From NCBI RefSeq assembly GCF_001428485.1, contig NZ_LMHS01000003.1, positions 1,401,678-1,465,677 of the forward strand: DNA of 64,000 nucleotides, written 5' to 3'. The position numbers were made by a program, and so were the translations under genes. Numbering within the stretch: position 1 is the stretch's first letter; every line of letters starts with the position of its first letter. Positions 8,741-18,972 of the stretch are shown one piece after another. Origin of the DNA: Microbacterium sp. Root180. GTDB taxonomy: Bacteria; Actinomycetota; Actinomycetes; Actinomycetales; Microbacteriaceae. The notes under the pieces are model-generated. The model did not search any database. It saw nothing but the letters and a program-made list of their open reading frames with translations, and was not told where the DNA came from.

Positions 8741-11251
8741 ATGCTCTCGCTCCTCGACGCCGTGCCGCGCGGCGCCGACGACGACACCGCCTATCTGGGC
8801 TTCGTCGAGTGGGCCGCCGCTCGCGGGCTGACCCTGTATCCCGCGCAGGACGAGGCGGTCATCGAGATCGTGTCGGGCTCGAACGTGATCCTGTCCACCC
8901 CGACGGGGACGGGCAAGTCGCTCGTCGCCGTCGCTGCGCACGCCGCCGCCCTCGCCCGCGGGGGGCGCACGTACTACACGGCGCCGATCAAGGCCCTCGT
9001 GAGTGAGAAGTTCTTCGCCCTCGTCGAGATCTTCGGCGCGGCCAACGTCGGCATGGTGACGGGCGATTCGTCGGTGAACCCCGACGCGCCGATCGTGTGC
9101 TGCACGGCGGAGATCCTCGCGAACCTCGCACTGCGACGGGGAGCGGATGCCGCGGTCGACCAGGTCGTGATGGACGAGTTCCACTACTACGGCGACTCCG
9201 ATCGCGGATGGGCGTGGCAGGTGCCGCTGCTGCTGCTCCCGCGCGCCCAGTTCGTGCTGATGTCGGCGACGCTCGGCGATGTCACCGCGATCGCCGACGA
9301 TCTGTCGCGTCGCACCGGCCGCCCGACTGCGCGCATCACCGGCGTCGAGCGCCCCGTGCCGCTCTTCTTCTCGTATGCGCGCACTCCCGTGCACGAGACC
9401 GTGGAGGAGCTGCTGCAGACCGGGCAGTCTCCGGTGTACGTCGTGCACTTCTCGCAGGCCGCCGCCATGGAGCGTGCGCAGGCCCTCTCGTCGATCCGGG
9501 TGGTCTCGCGCGAGCAGCGTGACGCGATCGCCGAGGCGATCGGCGGATTCCGCTTCACGACGGCATTCGGCCGCACGCTGTCGCGCTACGTCCGTGCCGG
9601 GATCGGCGTGCACCACGCCGGCATGCTGCCGCGCTATCGACGACTGGTCGAGACGCTCGCCCAGCGCGGCCTGCTCCGCGTGATCTGCGGCACCGACACC
9701 CTCGGCGTCGGCATCAACGTGCCGATCCGCACCGTGCTGGTGACGGCGCTCGCGAAATACGACGGACAGCGGATGCGGCAGCTCAGCGCCCGCGAGTTCC
9801 ACCAGGTCGCCGGGCGCGCCGGGCGGGCGGGCTACGACACCGCCGGAACCGTCGTGGTGATGGCGCCCGATCACGAGGTCGACAACGCCGTCGCGCTCGC
9901 CAAGGCCGGCGATGACCCCAAGAAGCTCAAGAAGATCGTGCGCAAGAAGGCGCCGCAGGGATTCGTCAACTGGAGCGAGTCGACCTTCGACCGCCTCATC
10001 GAGGCCGAGCCCGAGCCGCTGGTGCCGCAGCTGCAACTTACGGCCGCCATGCTCATCAACGTCATCGCGCGCGGCGGCGACGTGTTCTCGAACGTGCGCG
10101 CCCTCGTGCGCGACAACCACGAGCCGAGGGCCCGCCAGTTCGAGCTCGCCCGCCGCGCCCTCGCGATCTTCCGCACGCTGCTGGCCGCCGACGTCGTCGA
10201 GATCGACCGGTCCACGGGCGACATCCGCCTCACCGTAGATCTGCAGCCCAACTTCGCACTCAATCAGCCGCTGTCCCCGTTCGCGCTCGCCGCCATCGGT
10301 CTGCTCGATCCGCAGGAGTCGCCGGGAGGCGCGGGGACCGGACACTACGCGCTCGACGTCGTGAGCGTGATCGAGGCGACGCTCGACGACCCGCGTCCGG
10401 TGCTCTCGCAGCAGCAGTTCCTCGCTCGCGGCGAGGCCGTCGCCGCCATGAAGCGCGAGGGCATCGAGTACGACGAGCGCATGGAGCTGCTCGAGGAGGT
10501 CTCGTACCCGAAGCCGCTCGAGGAGCTCCTCGCCCAGTCGTACGAGGTGTTCGCAACGAGCCAGCCATGGGTGCGCGACTTCGAGCTCTCGCCCAAGTCG
10601 GTGGTGCGCGACATGTTCGAGCGGGCGTTCTCCTTCGCCGAGCTGATCAACCACTACCAGCTCGCCCGCAGCGAGGGCCTCGTGCTGCGGTACCTCTCCG
10701 ACGCCTACCGCGCGATCCGGCAGACCGTGCCCGCCGAGGCGCAGACCGAGTCCCTGCACGACCTCGTCGCCTGGCTCGGCGAGCTCGTTCGCCAGGTCGA
10801 CTCGAGTCTCGTGGACGAGTGGGAGGCGCTGATCAACCCCGCAGCCGACCCCGACCAGCCGGTGGTGCCGCCCGCGCCACCGTCGGTGCTCACCAATCGC
10901 CGCGCGTTCCTCGTGCTCGTGCGCAATGAGCTGTTCCGCCGTGTGCAGCTGGCGGCGCTGCAGCGCGACGACGACCTCGTGGCGCTCGACCCCGACGCCG
11001 ACTGGCCGGCTGCGCTCGACGCCTACTTCGACGAGCACGACGAGCTGCTGACGGGCGGCCCCGCCCGGTCGCCGCGGCTCGTGACCATCGATGAGACGCC
11101 GGCCGCGGCATCCGGTCTCTGGCGCGTCGAGCAGACGATCGACGACCCCGAGGGGAACCACGACTGGCGCATCCGCGGCGAGGTCGACCTGCCCGCGTCC
11201 GAGGAGGCCGGCACCGCTGTGGTGCGTATCACCGACGTCGTCCGTCTCTAG
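8741..11251 (+). CDS. DEAD/DEAH-box helicase with DUF3516 C-terminal domain
   Basis: An 836-residue SF2 helicase. Motifs: STPTGTGKS (Walker A), MDEFHYYGD (a DEFH variant of the DEAD box), SATLGD (motif III), GVGINVPIRTV and QVAGRAGRAGYD (motif VI). The long C-terminal half matches the DUF3516 architecture of actinobacterial helicases, probably RNA-directed. A -10-like CAGACT is 6 nt before the ATG at 8741 and GGAGG directly abuts the ATG, so the message may be leaderless. A palindromic element separates it from the convergent dehydrogenase. Confidence 0.88.
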   Translation: MLSLLDAVPRGADDDTAYLGFVEWAAARGLTLYPAQDEAVIEIVSGSNVILSTPTGTGKSLVAVAAHAAALARGGRTYYTAPIKALVSEKFFALVEIFGAANVGMVTGDSSVNPDAPIVCCTAEILANLALRRGADAAVDQVVMDEFHYYGDSDRGWAWQVPLLLLPRAQFVLMSATLGDVTAIADDLSRRTGRPTARITGVERPVPLFFSYARTPVHETVEELLQTGQSPVYVVHFSQAAAMERAQALSSIRVVSREQRDAIAEAIGGFRFTTAFGRTLSRYVRAGIGVHHAGMLPRYRRLVETLAQRGLLRVICGTDTLGVGINVPIRTVLVTALAKYDGQRMRQLSAREFHQVAGRAGRAGYDTAGTVVVMAPDHEVDNAVALAKAGDDPKKLKKIVRKKAPQGFVNWSESTFDRLIEAEPEPLVPQLQLTAAMLINVIARGGDVFSNVRALVRDNHEPRARQFELARRALAIFRTLLAADVVEIDRSTGDIRLTVDLQPNFALNQPLSPFALAAIGLLDPQESPGGAGTGHYALDVVSVIEATLDDPRPVLSQQQFLARGEAVAAMKREGIEYDERMELLEEVSYPKPLEELLAQSYEVFATSQPWVRDFELSPKSVVRDMFERAFSFAELINHYQLARSEGLVLRYLSDAYRAIRQTVPAEAQTESLHDLVAWLGELVRQVDSSLVDEWEALINPAADPDQPVVPPAPPSVLTNRRAFLVLVRNELFRRVQLAALQRDDDLVALDPDADWPAALDAYFDEHDELLTGGPARSPRLVTIDETPAAASGLWRVEQTIDDPEGNHDWRIRGEVDLPASEEAGTAVVRITDVVRL

Positions 11252-11259
11252 CCCCCTCT

Positions 11260-11328
11260 GCTCGCCGAGAACGCGCGTGTGTCCCCGAATCGGCCCATAG
11301 ACCTGACACAGGCGCGTTCTCGGCAAGC
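11260..11328. repeat. Palindromic intergenic element, class A copy 1
   Basis: 69 bp with 24-bp arms (22 of 24 paired; core CCGAGAACGCG) and a 21-nt loop. It lies between convergent stop codons at 11251 and 11334, so it could terminate both genes. A second 69-bp copy with the same loop length lies at 12241-12309. Confidence 0.85.
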
Positions 11329-11333
11329 CGGGG

Positions 11334-12206
11334 TCAGCCGAGGCTGAAGCCGCCGTCCGAGGACAGGACCTGGCCGATCACCCACGCCCCCTCATCGGTC
11401 GCGAGCCACGCGATGAGGTTCGCGGGGTCCTCGGGATGCCCGACGCGGCCGAACGGCGTCGTGCGGATCCAGTCCTGGATCTCGTCGAGCGGCCGGTCCG
11501 TGGTCTCGGGGTCGAGGTAGCCGGTGTTGACCGGCCCCGGATCGATCGTGTTGAGGATGATGCCCAGGTCGAGGAGCTCGGCGGCGACCGTCGGCGTGAT
11601 GCCCGCCAGAGCAGCCTTGCTCGTCGCGTAGGCGACCTCGCCGCGCATCGGGCCGTGGATCTGGCCCGACGTCATCCAGAACACGCGGCCGACCGGCGCG
11701 GCGAAGGGCTCGGTGCGCGCGGTGCGCTCGCCCGGCCTGGCACCGGGAGCATCGCCCGCATGGATCGCCGCGAACGCCCGCGTGAGCAGCAGCGTGGAGC
11801 GCGCGTTCGTGGCCCAGAAGGAGTCGAGCCGGTCGGCGGTCATGTCCAGGAGCGCGCCGTCGCCGCCGGACTGCGCGTGATTGCAGACGAGGATGTCGAG
11901 CCGGCCGGTGAGTGCGCGGGCGGCGTCGATGACCCGCTCGATCGCGGTGGGGTTGCGCAGATCGGCGTCGATATCGCCGAACCGGGCGCCGTCGGCCAGT
12001 GCCGCGCGCAGCTCCGACCGCACGAGATCGAGGTCGTCACCGCCCCACGGCTGCGGAGTGTCGTGCGCGGAGAAGTGGTGGATGAAGACATCGGCGCCGA
12101 GCGCAGCGAAGCGTCGCGCGACGGCGAACCCGATGCCGCGCCGGCGCGAGACCCCGGTGATCAGCGCGGTGCGTCCGCGAAGGGGGAGGTGGTCGGAGAG
12201 GAACAT
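11334..12206 (-). CDS. Short-chain dehydrogenase/reductase
   Basis: A 290-residue classical SDR. TGVSRRRGIG is the nucleotide-binding glycine motif, CNHAQSGG stands in for NNAG, the catalytic Ser is in MTSGQ, and Tyr-x3-Lys is in AYATSKAAL. SSDGGFSLG is the usual C-terminal end. Closest in style to FabG-like 3-oxoacyl reductases, but no substrate can be assigned. GAGAGG lies just before the ATG at 12206 and a TAGCAT -10 candidate sits 9 nt upstream. The gene is bracketed by two copies of the class A palindromic element. Confidence 0.85.
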   Translation of the reverse strand: MFLSDHLPLRGRTALITGVSRRRGIGFAVARRFAALGADVFIHHFSAHDTPQPWGGDDLDLVRSELRAALADGARFGDIDADLRNPTAIERVIDAARALTGRLDILVCNHAQSGGDGALLDMTADRLDSFWATNARSTLLLTRAFAAIHAGDAPGARPGERTARTEPFAAPVGRVFWMTSGQIHGPMRGEVAYATSKAALAGITPTVAAELLDLGIILNTIDPGPVNTGYLDPETTDRPLDEIQDWIRTTPFGRVGHPEDPANLIAWLATDEGAWVIGQVLSSDGGFSLG

Positions 12207-12240
12207 GCCTCTCGGATGCTAGCGCCGCTCATCGAGAGCT

Positions 12241-12309
12241 GCTCGCCGAGAACGCACTTGTGTCCCCTTTTCGGGTGCGAGGCGAGACACACGCGCGTTC
12301 TCGCGAAGC
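12241..12309. repeat. Palindromic intergenic element, class A copy 2
   Basis: 69 bp with 24-bp arms (19 of 24 paired) and a 21-nt loop, sharing CTCGCCGAGAACGC and the inverted CGCGTTCTCG with copy 1. It lies between the divergent dehydrogenase and recQ promoters, a place where a terminator is not needed. Confidence 0.85.
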
Positions 12310-12358
12310 CGGTGCGCACAGGCCGGGCATCATCGGGTTCCGCGTCGGGAGCCGCGGC

Positions 12359-12371
12359 TACCCTGGAGGGG
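12359..12371 (+). promoter_or_regulatory. Likely recQ promoter -10 (TACCCT)
   Basis: TACCCT at 12359-12364 is followed by 7 nt and the ATG, consistent with transcription starting at or next to the start codon. Confidence 0.45.
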
Positions 12372-14349
<1,978 letters not shown>

Positions 14350-14360
<11 letters not shown>

Positions 14361-14522
14361 CGCACGGCGCCGCCTGACGCACGGCTTCGCCTGACGCACG
14401 GTGCCGCCTGACGCACGGCGCCGCCTGACGCACGGTGCCGCCTGACGCACGGTGCCGCCGGACGCACGGTGCCGCCTGACGCACGGTGCCGCCGGACGCT
14501 GTCGCCGGACGCTGTCGCCGAG
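14350..14522. repeat. 17-bp tandem repeat array at the end of recQ
   Basis: Eight full units of GTGCCGCCTGACGCACG (with small variants) and two shortened 13-bp units. The recQ stop TGA (14358-14360) belongs to the first unit, so nearly every unit carries a TGA. Because 17 is not a multiple of 3, these TGAs fall in all three forward frames. There are no spacers, so it is not CRISPR. The rest of the gap to 14612 shows only a weak inverted repeat (GTCAGGA, later TCCTGAC). Confidence 0.92.
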
Positions 14523-14612
14523 CTCAGGAAGATCGCCCGAGTCAGGAGGATGTGCGCGGGATGGTCCTGACCAGGGCTGATCGCCTGATCTCGGCCGGGC
14601 GCGGCATCCGCC

Positions 14613-15878
14613 TCACCCCGACGGGAACGAGCGCGCCCGCTCGACCCGCAGCACATGGGGGAGCGCGGCGAGGTCGCGCGTGCCGTCGGCGCGCGGGAAC
14701 TCGTAGACCTCGAGCATGAACTGCACGGGGTAGTCGAGCGACTGGACGGAGGTCTTCACCCAGCGGCCGTCGATGAAGAACCGCACGCGGTCGGGCGACC
14801 ACTCCACGGCGTAGTCGTGCATCGCGGTGAGGTCGCCGTCGACGCGGATCTTCTCGAAGTCTTCGCGCAGGCGGGGGTCGTTCTGCGGCTTCACGCCGAC
14901 ACCGACCCAGCCGCCCTCGTCGTCGATTTCGCTCCCGAAGATCTCCGCGATGCACAGCTCGCCGCAGTCGTCGGGCTGCTCCTCGAAGCCGATCGGCCAG
15001 CACGCGACCATCGCGTCAGGGTGGCGGATCGCGGCGAGGCGCACCTCGATCACGCCGTGGCGGATGAGCCAGCCGCGGTGCTCGGGCTGCTCCTCGCGCA
15101 CGACGAGGCCCGGCCGGAACCGGTGCTGGCCGGCGGTGCTTCCAACCGGCCCCGAGAACTGGCCCGACTGCACGTGCGACACCCGCAGCTCGCCGTCGAG
15201 ATCGGGTGCCCACGGCGCCGTGTCCTCGTCGATGCGGAGCCGCAGACCGCCGGGCCCGACCGACCAGCGCGCGGCCGCGGCATCCTTCGACGACCAGTGC
15301 GGCGTGTAGAACGGCCACCAGCGGGACGTGTCGAGCGCGGCGCCGACGAAGCGCTCGTCGACGTCGGGCGTGCGTCCGGACACGTCGAGCGGCGACACGT
15401 CCAGCACCCAGGCGCGAAACGTCAGCTCGCCGCCGCGCCACGGCATGGTCGCGGTGTCGCCGGCCTCGAACCCGAGGCTGCGGCACAGCGCGTTCGATGC
15501 GACGTTGTCGACGCCCGGGTACGCGACCAGCAGCGTGCGGCGTCCGTCGGCGGCGGCCAGGCGCGAGAGCTGCCGCAGCGCCTCGCGCGCGACGCCCCGA
15601 CCTTGGAAGCGCGGCTCGACGCTCCACCCGGTCTCGAAGGCGGGCGCGCCGTCGTGGTCGGTGGCCCAGTATCCGATTCCGCCCGCCGGCTCACCGTCGA
15701 CGTCGATGCGCAGCATGCACGCCTCTCCGGTCGCGTTGAGCCGCAGGTAACGCTCATGGCGCTCACGCACCACCTCCTCCGATTCCGGCCCGCCCAGGTG
15801 CGCCGTCATCTCGGGGCTGTTCGCCCGCATGAGCACGGGCAGATCGCCCGCGTCCCACGGTCGGAGTTGGACCAGCAT
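14613..15878 (-). CDS. GNAT acetyltransferase fused to a GH16-like beta-sandwich domain
   Basis: A 421-residue two-domain protein with no signal peptide. Residues about 1-165 are a GNAT domain (VEPRFQGRGVAREAL is the acetyl-CoA motif). Residues about 185-421 resemble a GH16/LamG concanavalin-like fold (HDYAVEWSPDRVRFFIDG). The GH16 catalytic motif ExDxxE appears as E307-L-C309-I-A-E312, with Cys for the central Asp, so hydrolase activity is doubtful. AGAGGTGG precedes the ATG at 15878. The GNAT half is closely similar to the upstream neighbour. The cytosolic location and the fusion suggest a sugar-recognising acetyltransferase, but this is inference. Confidence 0.75.
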   Translation of the reverse strand: MLVQLRPWDAGDLPVLMRANSPEMTAHLGGPESEEVVRERHERYLRLNATGEACMLRIDVDGEPAGGIGYWATDHDGAPAFETGWSVEPRFQGRGVAREALRQLSRLAAADGRRTLLVAYPGVDNVASNALCRSLGFEAGDTATMPWRGGELTFRAWVLDVSPLDVSGRTPDVDERFVGAALDTSRWWPFYTPHWSSKDAAAARWSVGPGGLRLRIDEDTAPWAPDLDGELRVSHVQSGQFSGPVGSTAGQHRFRPGLVVREEQPEHRGWLIRHGVIEVRLAAIRHPDAMVACWPIGFEEQPDDCGELCIAEIFGSEIDDEGGWVGVGVKPQNDPRLREDFEKIRVDGDLTAMHDYAVEWSPDRVRFFIDGRWVKTSVQSLDYPVQFMLEVYEFPRADGTRDLAALPHVLRVERARSFPSG

Positions 15879-15974
15879 CCCGCCACCTCTCGTCGGCTCC
15901 CCATTGTCGGGAGGCCCTCCGACGTCGGCAACCCGCCCGTCCGACGGCTCCCGGCCCGGCACCGCGCACACGGG

Positions 15975-16469
15975 TCAGCCCGGCCGGATCACCCACACGT
16001 TCACGGCTACGGGCTGCTCGTCCGGATGGGCTCCAGGGAACATCCCGGTTCCCTCCAGCGAGAACCCGACCCGGCGGCAGAGGGCGTGGGATGCCTCGTT
16101 CTCGGCGTTCGCGTAGCCCACGACCGGGCGACCGCCACCCGCCGCGAGCGCCCGCTGCACGATCTCGGCGAGCGCCGCCGCCGCGACGCCGCGCCCCTGC
16201 CACGCCGGCTCCACGACGCAGCCGACCTCGTAGGCGGGTGCGCCGTCGTGGTCCTGCTCCCACCAGCCGGCGTACCCCGCGTCGGCTCCGTCGACGGCGA
16301 TGCGGAACATGGCCACAGCGTCGCCGCCGGCGAGGTACTCCGCGTGGCGTGCGGCGAGCGCGTCCTCGGTTTCGGGTCCGCCGAGGTAGACGGTGAGCTC
16401 GGGCGTGTTCGCCCGCCGGAGGATGTCGAGATCGGCATCCGTCCACGGCTCGAGTGTCACGATCTGCAT
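15975..16469 (-). CDS. GNAT family N-acetyltransferase
   Basis: A 164-residue GNAT protein. VEPAWQGRGVAAAALAEI is the acetyl-CoA motif A, and CRRVGFSLEG is the C-terminal motif. It aligns almost without gaps with the GNAT half of the next gene downstream (LEPWTDADLDILRRANTPEL against LRPWDAGDLPVLMRANSPEM), so the pair arose by tandem duplication. Start ATG at 16469, with GAGGA upstream. Substrate unknown. Confidence 0.85.
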   Translation of the reverse strand: MQIVTLEPWTDADLDILRRANTPELTVYLGGPETEDALAARHAEYLAGGDAVAMFRIAVDGADAGYAGWWEQDHDGAPAYEVGCVVEPAWQGRGVAAAALAEIVQRALAAGGGRPVVGYANAENEASHALCRRVGFSLEGTGMFPGAHPDEQPVAVNVWVIRPG

Positions 16470-16494
16470 GCCTGCAATCCTCGTCGCCTCGGGG

Positions 16495-16558
16495 CCGTTT
16501 GTGCGGGCGAATGCGCGCGTCCTTGGAGGCGCAGGCAGGCAAACGCCCGCACAAACGG
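16495..16558. repeat. Palindromic intergenic element, class C copy 1
   Basis: 64 bp with perfect 15-bp arms (CCGTTTGTGCGGGCG at 16495-16509 and its complement at 16544-16558). The 21 bp beginning at 16495 are identical to those at 57677. It lies between a divergent gene pair. Confidence 0.85.
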
Positions 16559-16632
16559 AGGTCTGGTGGCCCGGGCGCGGACGCGGGCGGGCAACCGCCC
16601 GCACAAACGGAGGTCTGGTGGCCCGGGCGCGG
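16544..16632. repeat. Exact 37-bp direct repeat adjoining the class C element
   Basis: The same 37 bp (right arm of the palindrome plus AGGTCTGGTGGCCCGGGCG and flank) occur at 16544-16580 and 16596-16632, with a 15-bp spacer and a period of 52 bp. The 331-bp gap 16470-16800 otherwise holds only GC-rich sequence and the promoter at 16731-16759. Confidence 0.9.
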
Positions 16633-16730
16633 GCGTGCGCGGGGCCCGGGGCGCGGGCGCAGGGTGTGGGGTGCGCACAACGTCGCCGCGGGCGAGGGCC
16701 GGGATGGATTGTCGAACAGCTCCAATCGGT

Positions 16731-16759
16731 TTGATGCGGTGTTGTGGGAGTTCTACCGT
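16731..16759 (+). promoter_or_regulatory. Sigma-70-type promoter of the acyl-CoA oxidase gene
   Basis: TTGATG (16731-16736), a 17-bp spacer, then TACCGT (16754-16759). This predicts a start near 16766 and a leader of about 35 nt that contains GAGGTGA before the ATG. Confidence 0.55.
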
Positions 16760-16800
16760 CGATAGTGACTTTCCCCGCTCCAGACCGAGAGGTGACGCCC

Positions 16801-18906
16801 ATGGCCGACGCCGCCGTCCGCTCCCCCAAGCCCTCGACCAGCAAGCGCACGCCCGCCGGTGGCGCGCCGACCGCTGCGCACACGGCGGAGGAGGCATCCG
16901 AGCCCCGCATCGACGTGGACGCGGTGACCGACCTCCTTCTCGGAACGTGGGCCGACACCCGCCGCGAGGCGCGCGAGATGATCAAGGATCCGGCCTTCTG
17001 GCGCATCGAGGGCCAGCCCATGGCCGAGCACCGGGAGCGCGTGCTCACGCAGCTGCACCTCCTGGTCGAGCACGGCGGCTCGCGCCGCGCGCTGCCCGAG
17101 GAGTACGGCGGCAGGAACGACAACGGCGCGAATCTCGCCGGCTTCCAGGAGCTCGTGCTCGCCGACCCGAGCCTGCAGATCAAGTCCGGCGTGCAGTGGG
17201 GACTCTTCGGATCGGCGATCTTCCAGCTCGGCACGAAGGAGCACCACGACAAGTGGCTCCGTGCCGTGGCTGACATGAGCCTCCCCGGTGCGTTCGCGAT
17301 GACCGAGACCGGCCACGGCTCGGACGTCGCCGCGATCGGCACCACCGCCACCTACGACGCCGACACCGAGGAGTTCGTCATCCACACGCCGTTCCGCGGC
17401 GCCTGGAAGGACTACCTCGGCAACGCGGCCGTGCACGGCAAGGCCGCCACGGTGTTCGCGCAGCTGATCACCGGCGGCGTCAATTACGGCGTGCACTGCT
17501 TCTTCGTACCGCTGCGCGACGACGACGGCGACTTCCTGCCGGGCATCGGCGGCGAGGACGACGGCGTCAAGGGCGGCCTCAACGGCATCGACAACGGCCG
17601 GCTGCACTTCGATCACGTGCGCGTCCCTCGCACGAACCTGCTCAACCGCTACGGCGACGTCGCCGCCGACGGCACCTACAGCTCCGACATCCCGAGCCCG
17701 GGTCGCCGCTTCTTCACGATGCTCGGCGCGCTCGTGCAGGGCCGGGTATCGCTCGACGGTGCGGCGACGACGGGCACGGCCCTGGCACTCCACATCGCGC
17801 TGACCTACGCGAACCAGCGTCGCCAGTTCGACTCGGGATCGGGCACCGCCGAGGTGGTTCTGCTCGACTACGGCAAGCACCAGCGGCGACTGCTCCCGCT
17901 CCTCGCCCAGAACTACGCCCAGTTCTTCGCGCACGACGAGCTGCTCAGGAAGTTCGACGGCGTCTTCTCGGGCCGGGCCGACACCACCGAGGAGCGCGAG
18001 GACCTCGAGACGCTTGCGGCGGCCCTCAAGCCCCTCAGCACCTGGAACGCGCTCGACACCATCCAGGAGGCCCGCGAGGCCTGCGGCGGATCCGGCTTCC
18101 TCGCCGAGAACCGCATGGTGGGCCTTCACCAGGACCTCGACGTGTACGTCACCTTCGAAGGCGACAACAACGTCCTCCTGCAGCTGGTGGGCAAGCGCCT
18201 GCTGGCGGACTTCGCCCGGCAGTTCAAGGGTGCGGATGCCGCGAAGCTCGCCCGTTTCGCCGTCGGCCAGACGGCCGGCAAGGTCTTCCACGGCGCGGGA
18301 CTGCGACAGCTCGGCCAGTCGGTCGCCGACCTGGGGTCGACGGCGCGCTCGGTCGAGCTGGGCCTGCGCGAGGACCAGCAGCACGACCTGCTCGCCGGCC
18401 GCGTCCAGCAGATGGTGTCGGATGTCGCCGCCGCGCTGCGTCCGGCATCCAAGATGTCGCCGGCCGAGGCCGCCGCCGTCTTCAACAGCCACCAGGCCGA
18501 GCTGATCGAGGCCGCCCGCGCCCACGCCGAGCTGCTGCAGTGGGAGGCGTTCACCGATGGCGTCCATCGCATCGAGGACGAGGGCACCCGCCGGGTGCTG
18601 TCGTGGCTGCGCGACCTGTTCGGGCTCCACCTCATCGAGAAGCACCTCGCCTGGTACCTGATCAACGGGCGGCTCTCGGCGCAGCGCGCGGCATCCGTCA
18701 CCCGCTACATCGACCGCCTCGCCGCCCGCCTGCGCCCGCACGCGCAGGACCTCGTCGACGCCTACGGCTTCGCCCCCGAGCACGTGCGTGCGCCGATCGC
18801 CTCCGGTGCCGAGCGCGCACGACAGGACGAGGCACGCGAGTACTACGCCGCGCTCGCCACGTCGGGTGAGGCGCCCGTCAGCGAGAAGTCGCTCAAGAAG
18901 AAGTAG
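16801..18906 (+). CDS. Acyl-CoA oxidase / acyl-CoA dehydrogenase family protein
   Basis: A 701-residue flavoprotein of acyl-CoA oxidase length, beyond the roughly 390 residues of standard acyl-CoA dehydrogenases. AMTETGHGSDV (near residue 166) is the flavin-binding signature, EACGGSGF is the second family signature, and VTFEGDNNVLLQL places the probable catalytic base at Glu453. It would introduce the trans-2,3 double bond of a fatty acyl-CoA in beta-oxidation, with electrons passed to oxygen or a flavoprotein. The start at 16801 has GAGGTGA upstream. It is monocistronic, with a dispersed repeat after the stop. Confidence 0.88.
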   Translation: MADAAVRSPKPSTSKRTPAGGAPTAAHTAEEASEPRIDVDAVTDLLLGTWADTRREAREMIKDPAFWRIEGQPMAEHRERVLTQLHLLVEHGGSRRALPEEYGGRNDNGANLAGFQELVLADPSLQIKSGVQWGLFGSAIFQLGTKEHHDKWLRAVADMSLPGAFAMTETGHGSDVAAIGTTATYDADTEEFVIHTPFRGAWKDYLGNAAVHGKAATVFAQLITGGVNYGVHCFFVPLRDDDGDFLPGIGGEDDGVKGGLNGIDNGRLHFDHVRVPRTNLLNRYGDVAADGTYSSDIPSPGRRFFTMLGALVQGRVSLDGAATTGTALALHIALTYANQRRQFDSGSGTAEVVLLDYGKHQRRLLPLLAQNYAQFFAHDELLRKFDGVFSGRADTTEEREDLETLAAALKPLSTWNALDTIQEAREACGGSGFLAENRMVGLHQDLDVYVTFEGDNNVLLQLVGKRLLADFARQFKGADAAKLARFAVGQTAGKVFHGAGLRQLGQSVADLGSTARSVELGLREDQQHDLLAGRVQQMVSDVAAALRPASKMSPAEAAAVFNSHQAELIEAARAHAELLQWEAFTDGVHRIEDEGTRRVLSWLRDLFGLHLIEKHLAWYLINGRLSAQRAASVTRYIDRLAARLRPHAQDLVDAYGFAPEHVRAPIASGAERARQDEAREYYAALATSGEAPVSEKSLKKK

Positions 18907-18916
18907 GGCGTCCGCT

Positions 18917-18945
18917 CGTTGAGCGAGCGACGCGGGACGAAACGC
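18917..18945. repeat. Dispersed repeat between acyl-CoA oxidase and tag
   Basis: CGTTGAGCGAGCG...GGACGAAACGC is the reverse complement, with about 26 of 29 matches, of the sequence at 860-888 inside ykoD. It lies 10 bp after a stop codon. Confidence 0.75.
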
Positions 18946-18960
18946 GTCGTACCCAGGAGG

Positions 18961-18966
18961 TAGGGT
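18961..18966 (+). promoter_or_regulatory. Leaderless promoter of tag (-10 TAGGGT)
   Basis: TAGGGT is followed by exactly 6 nt and the GTG at 18973. An AGGAGG just upstream (18955-18960) is 12 nt from the GTG, too far for a normal ribosome-binding site. Confidence 0.5.
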
Positions 18967-18972
18967 CGCGGC

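Noticed and set aside
8579..11326. A 915-codon open frame antisense to the DUF3516 helicase
   Set aside because: Arg/His/Leu-rich composition with no motifs; the sense strand has all helicase motifs.
16544..16632. Two-repeat CRISPR
   Set aside because: A 37-bp repeat with a 15-bp gap is present only twice, and its first part is the arm of a palindrome that occurs elsewhere.
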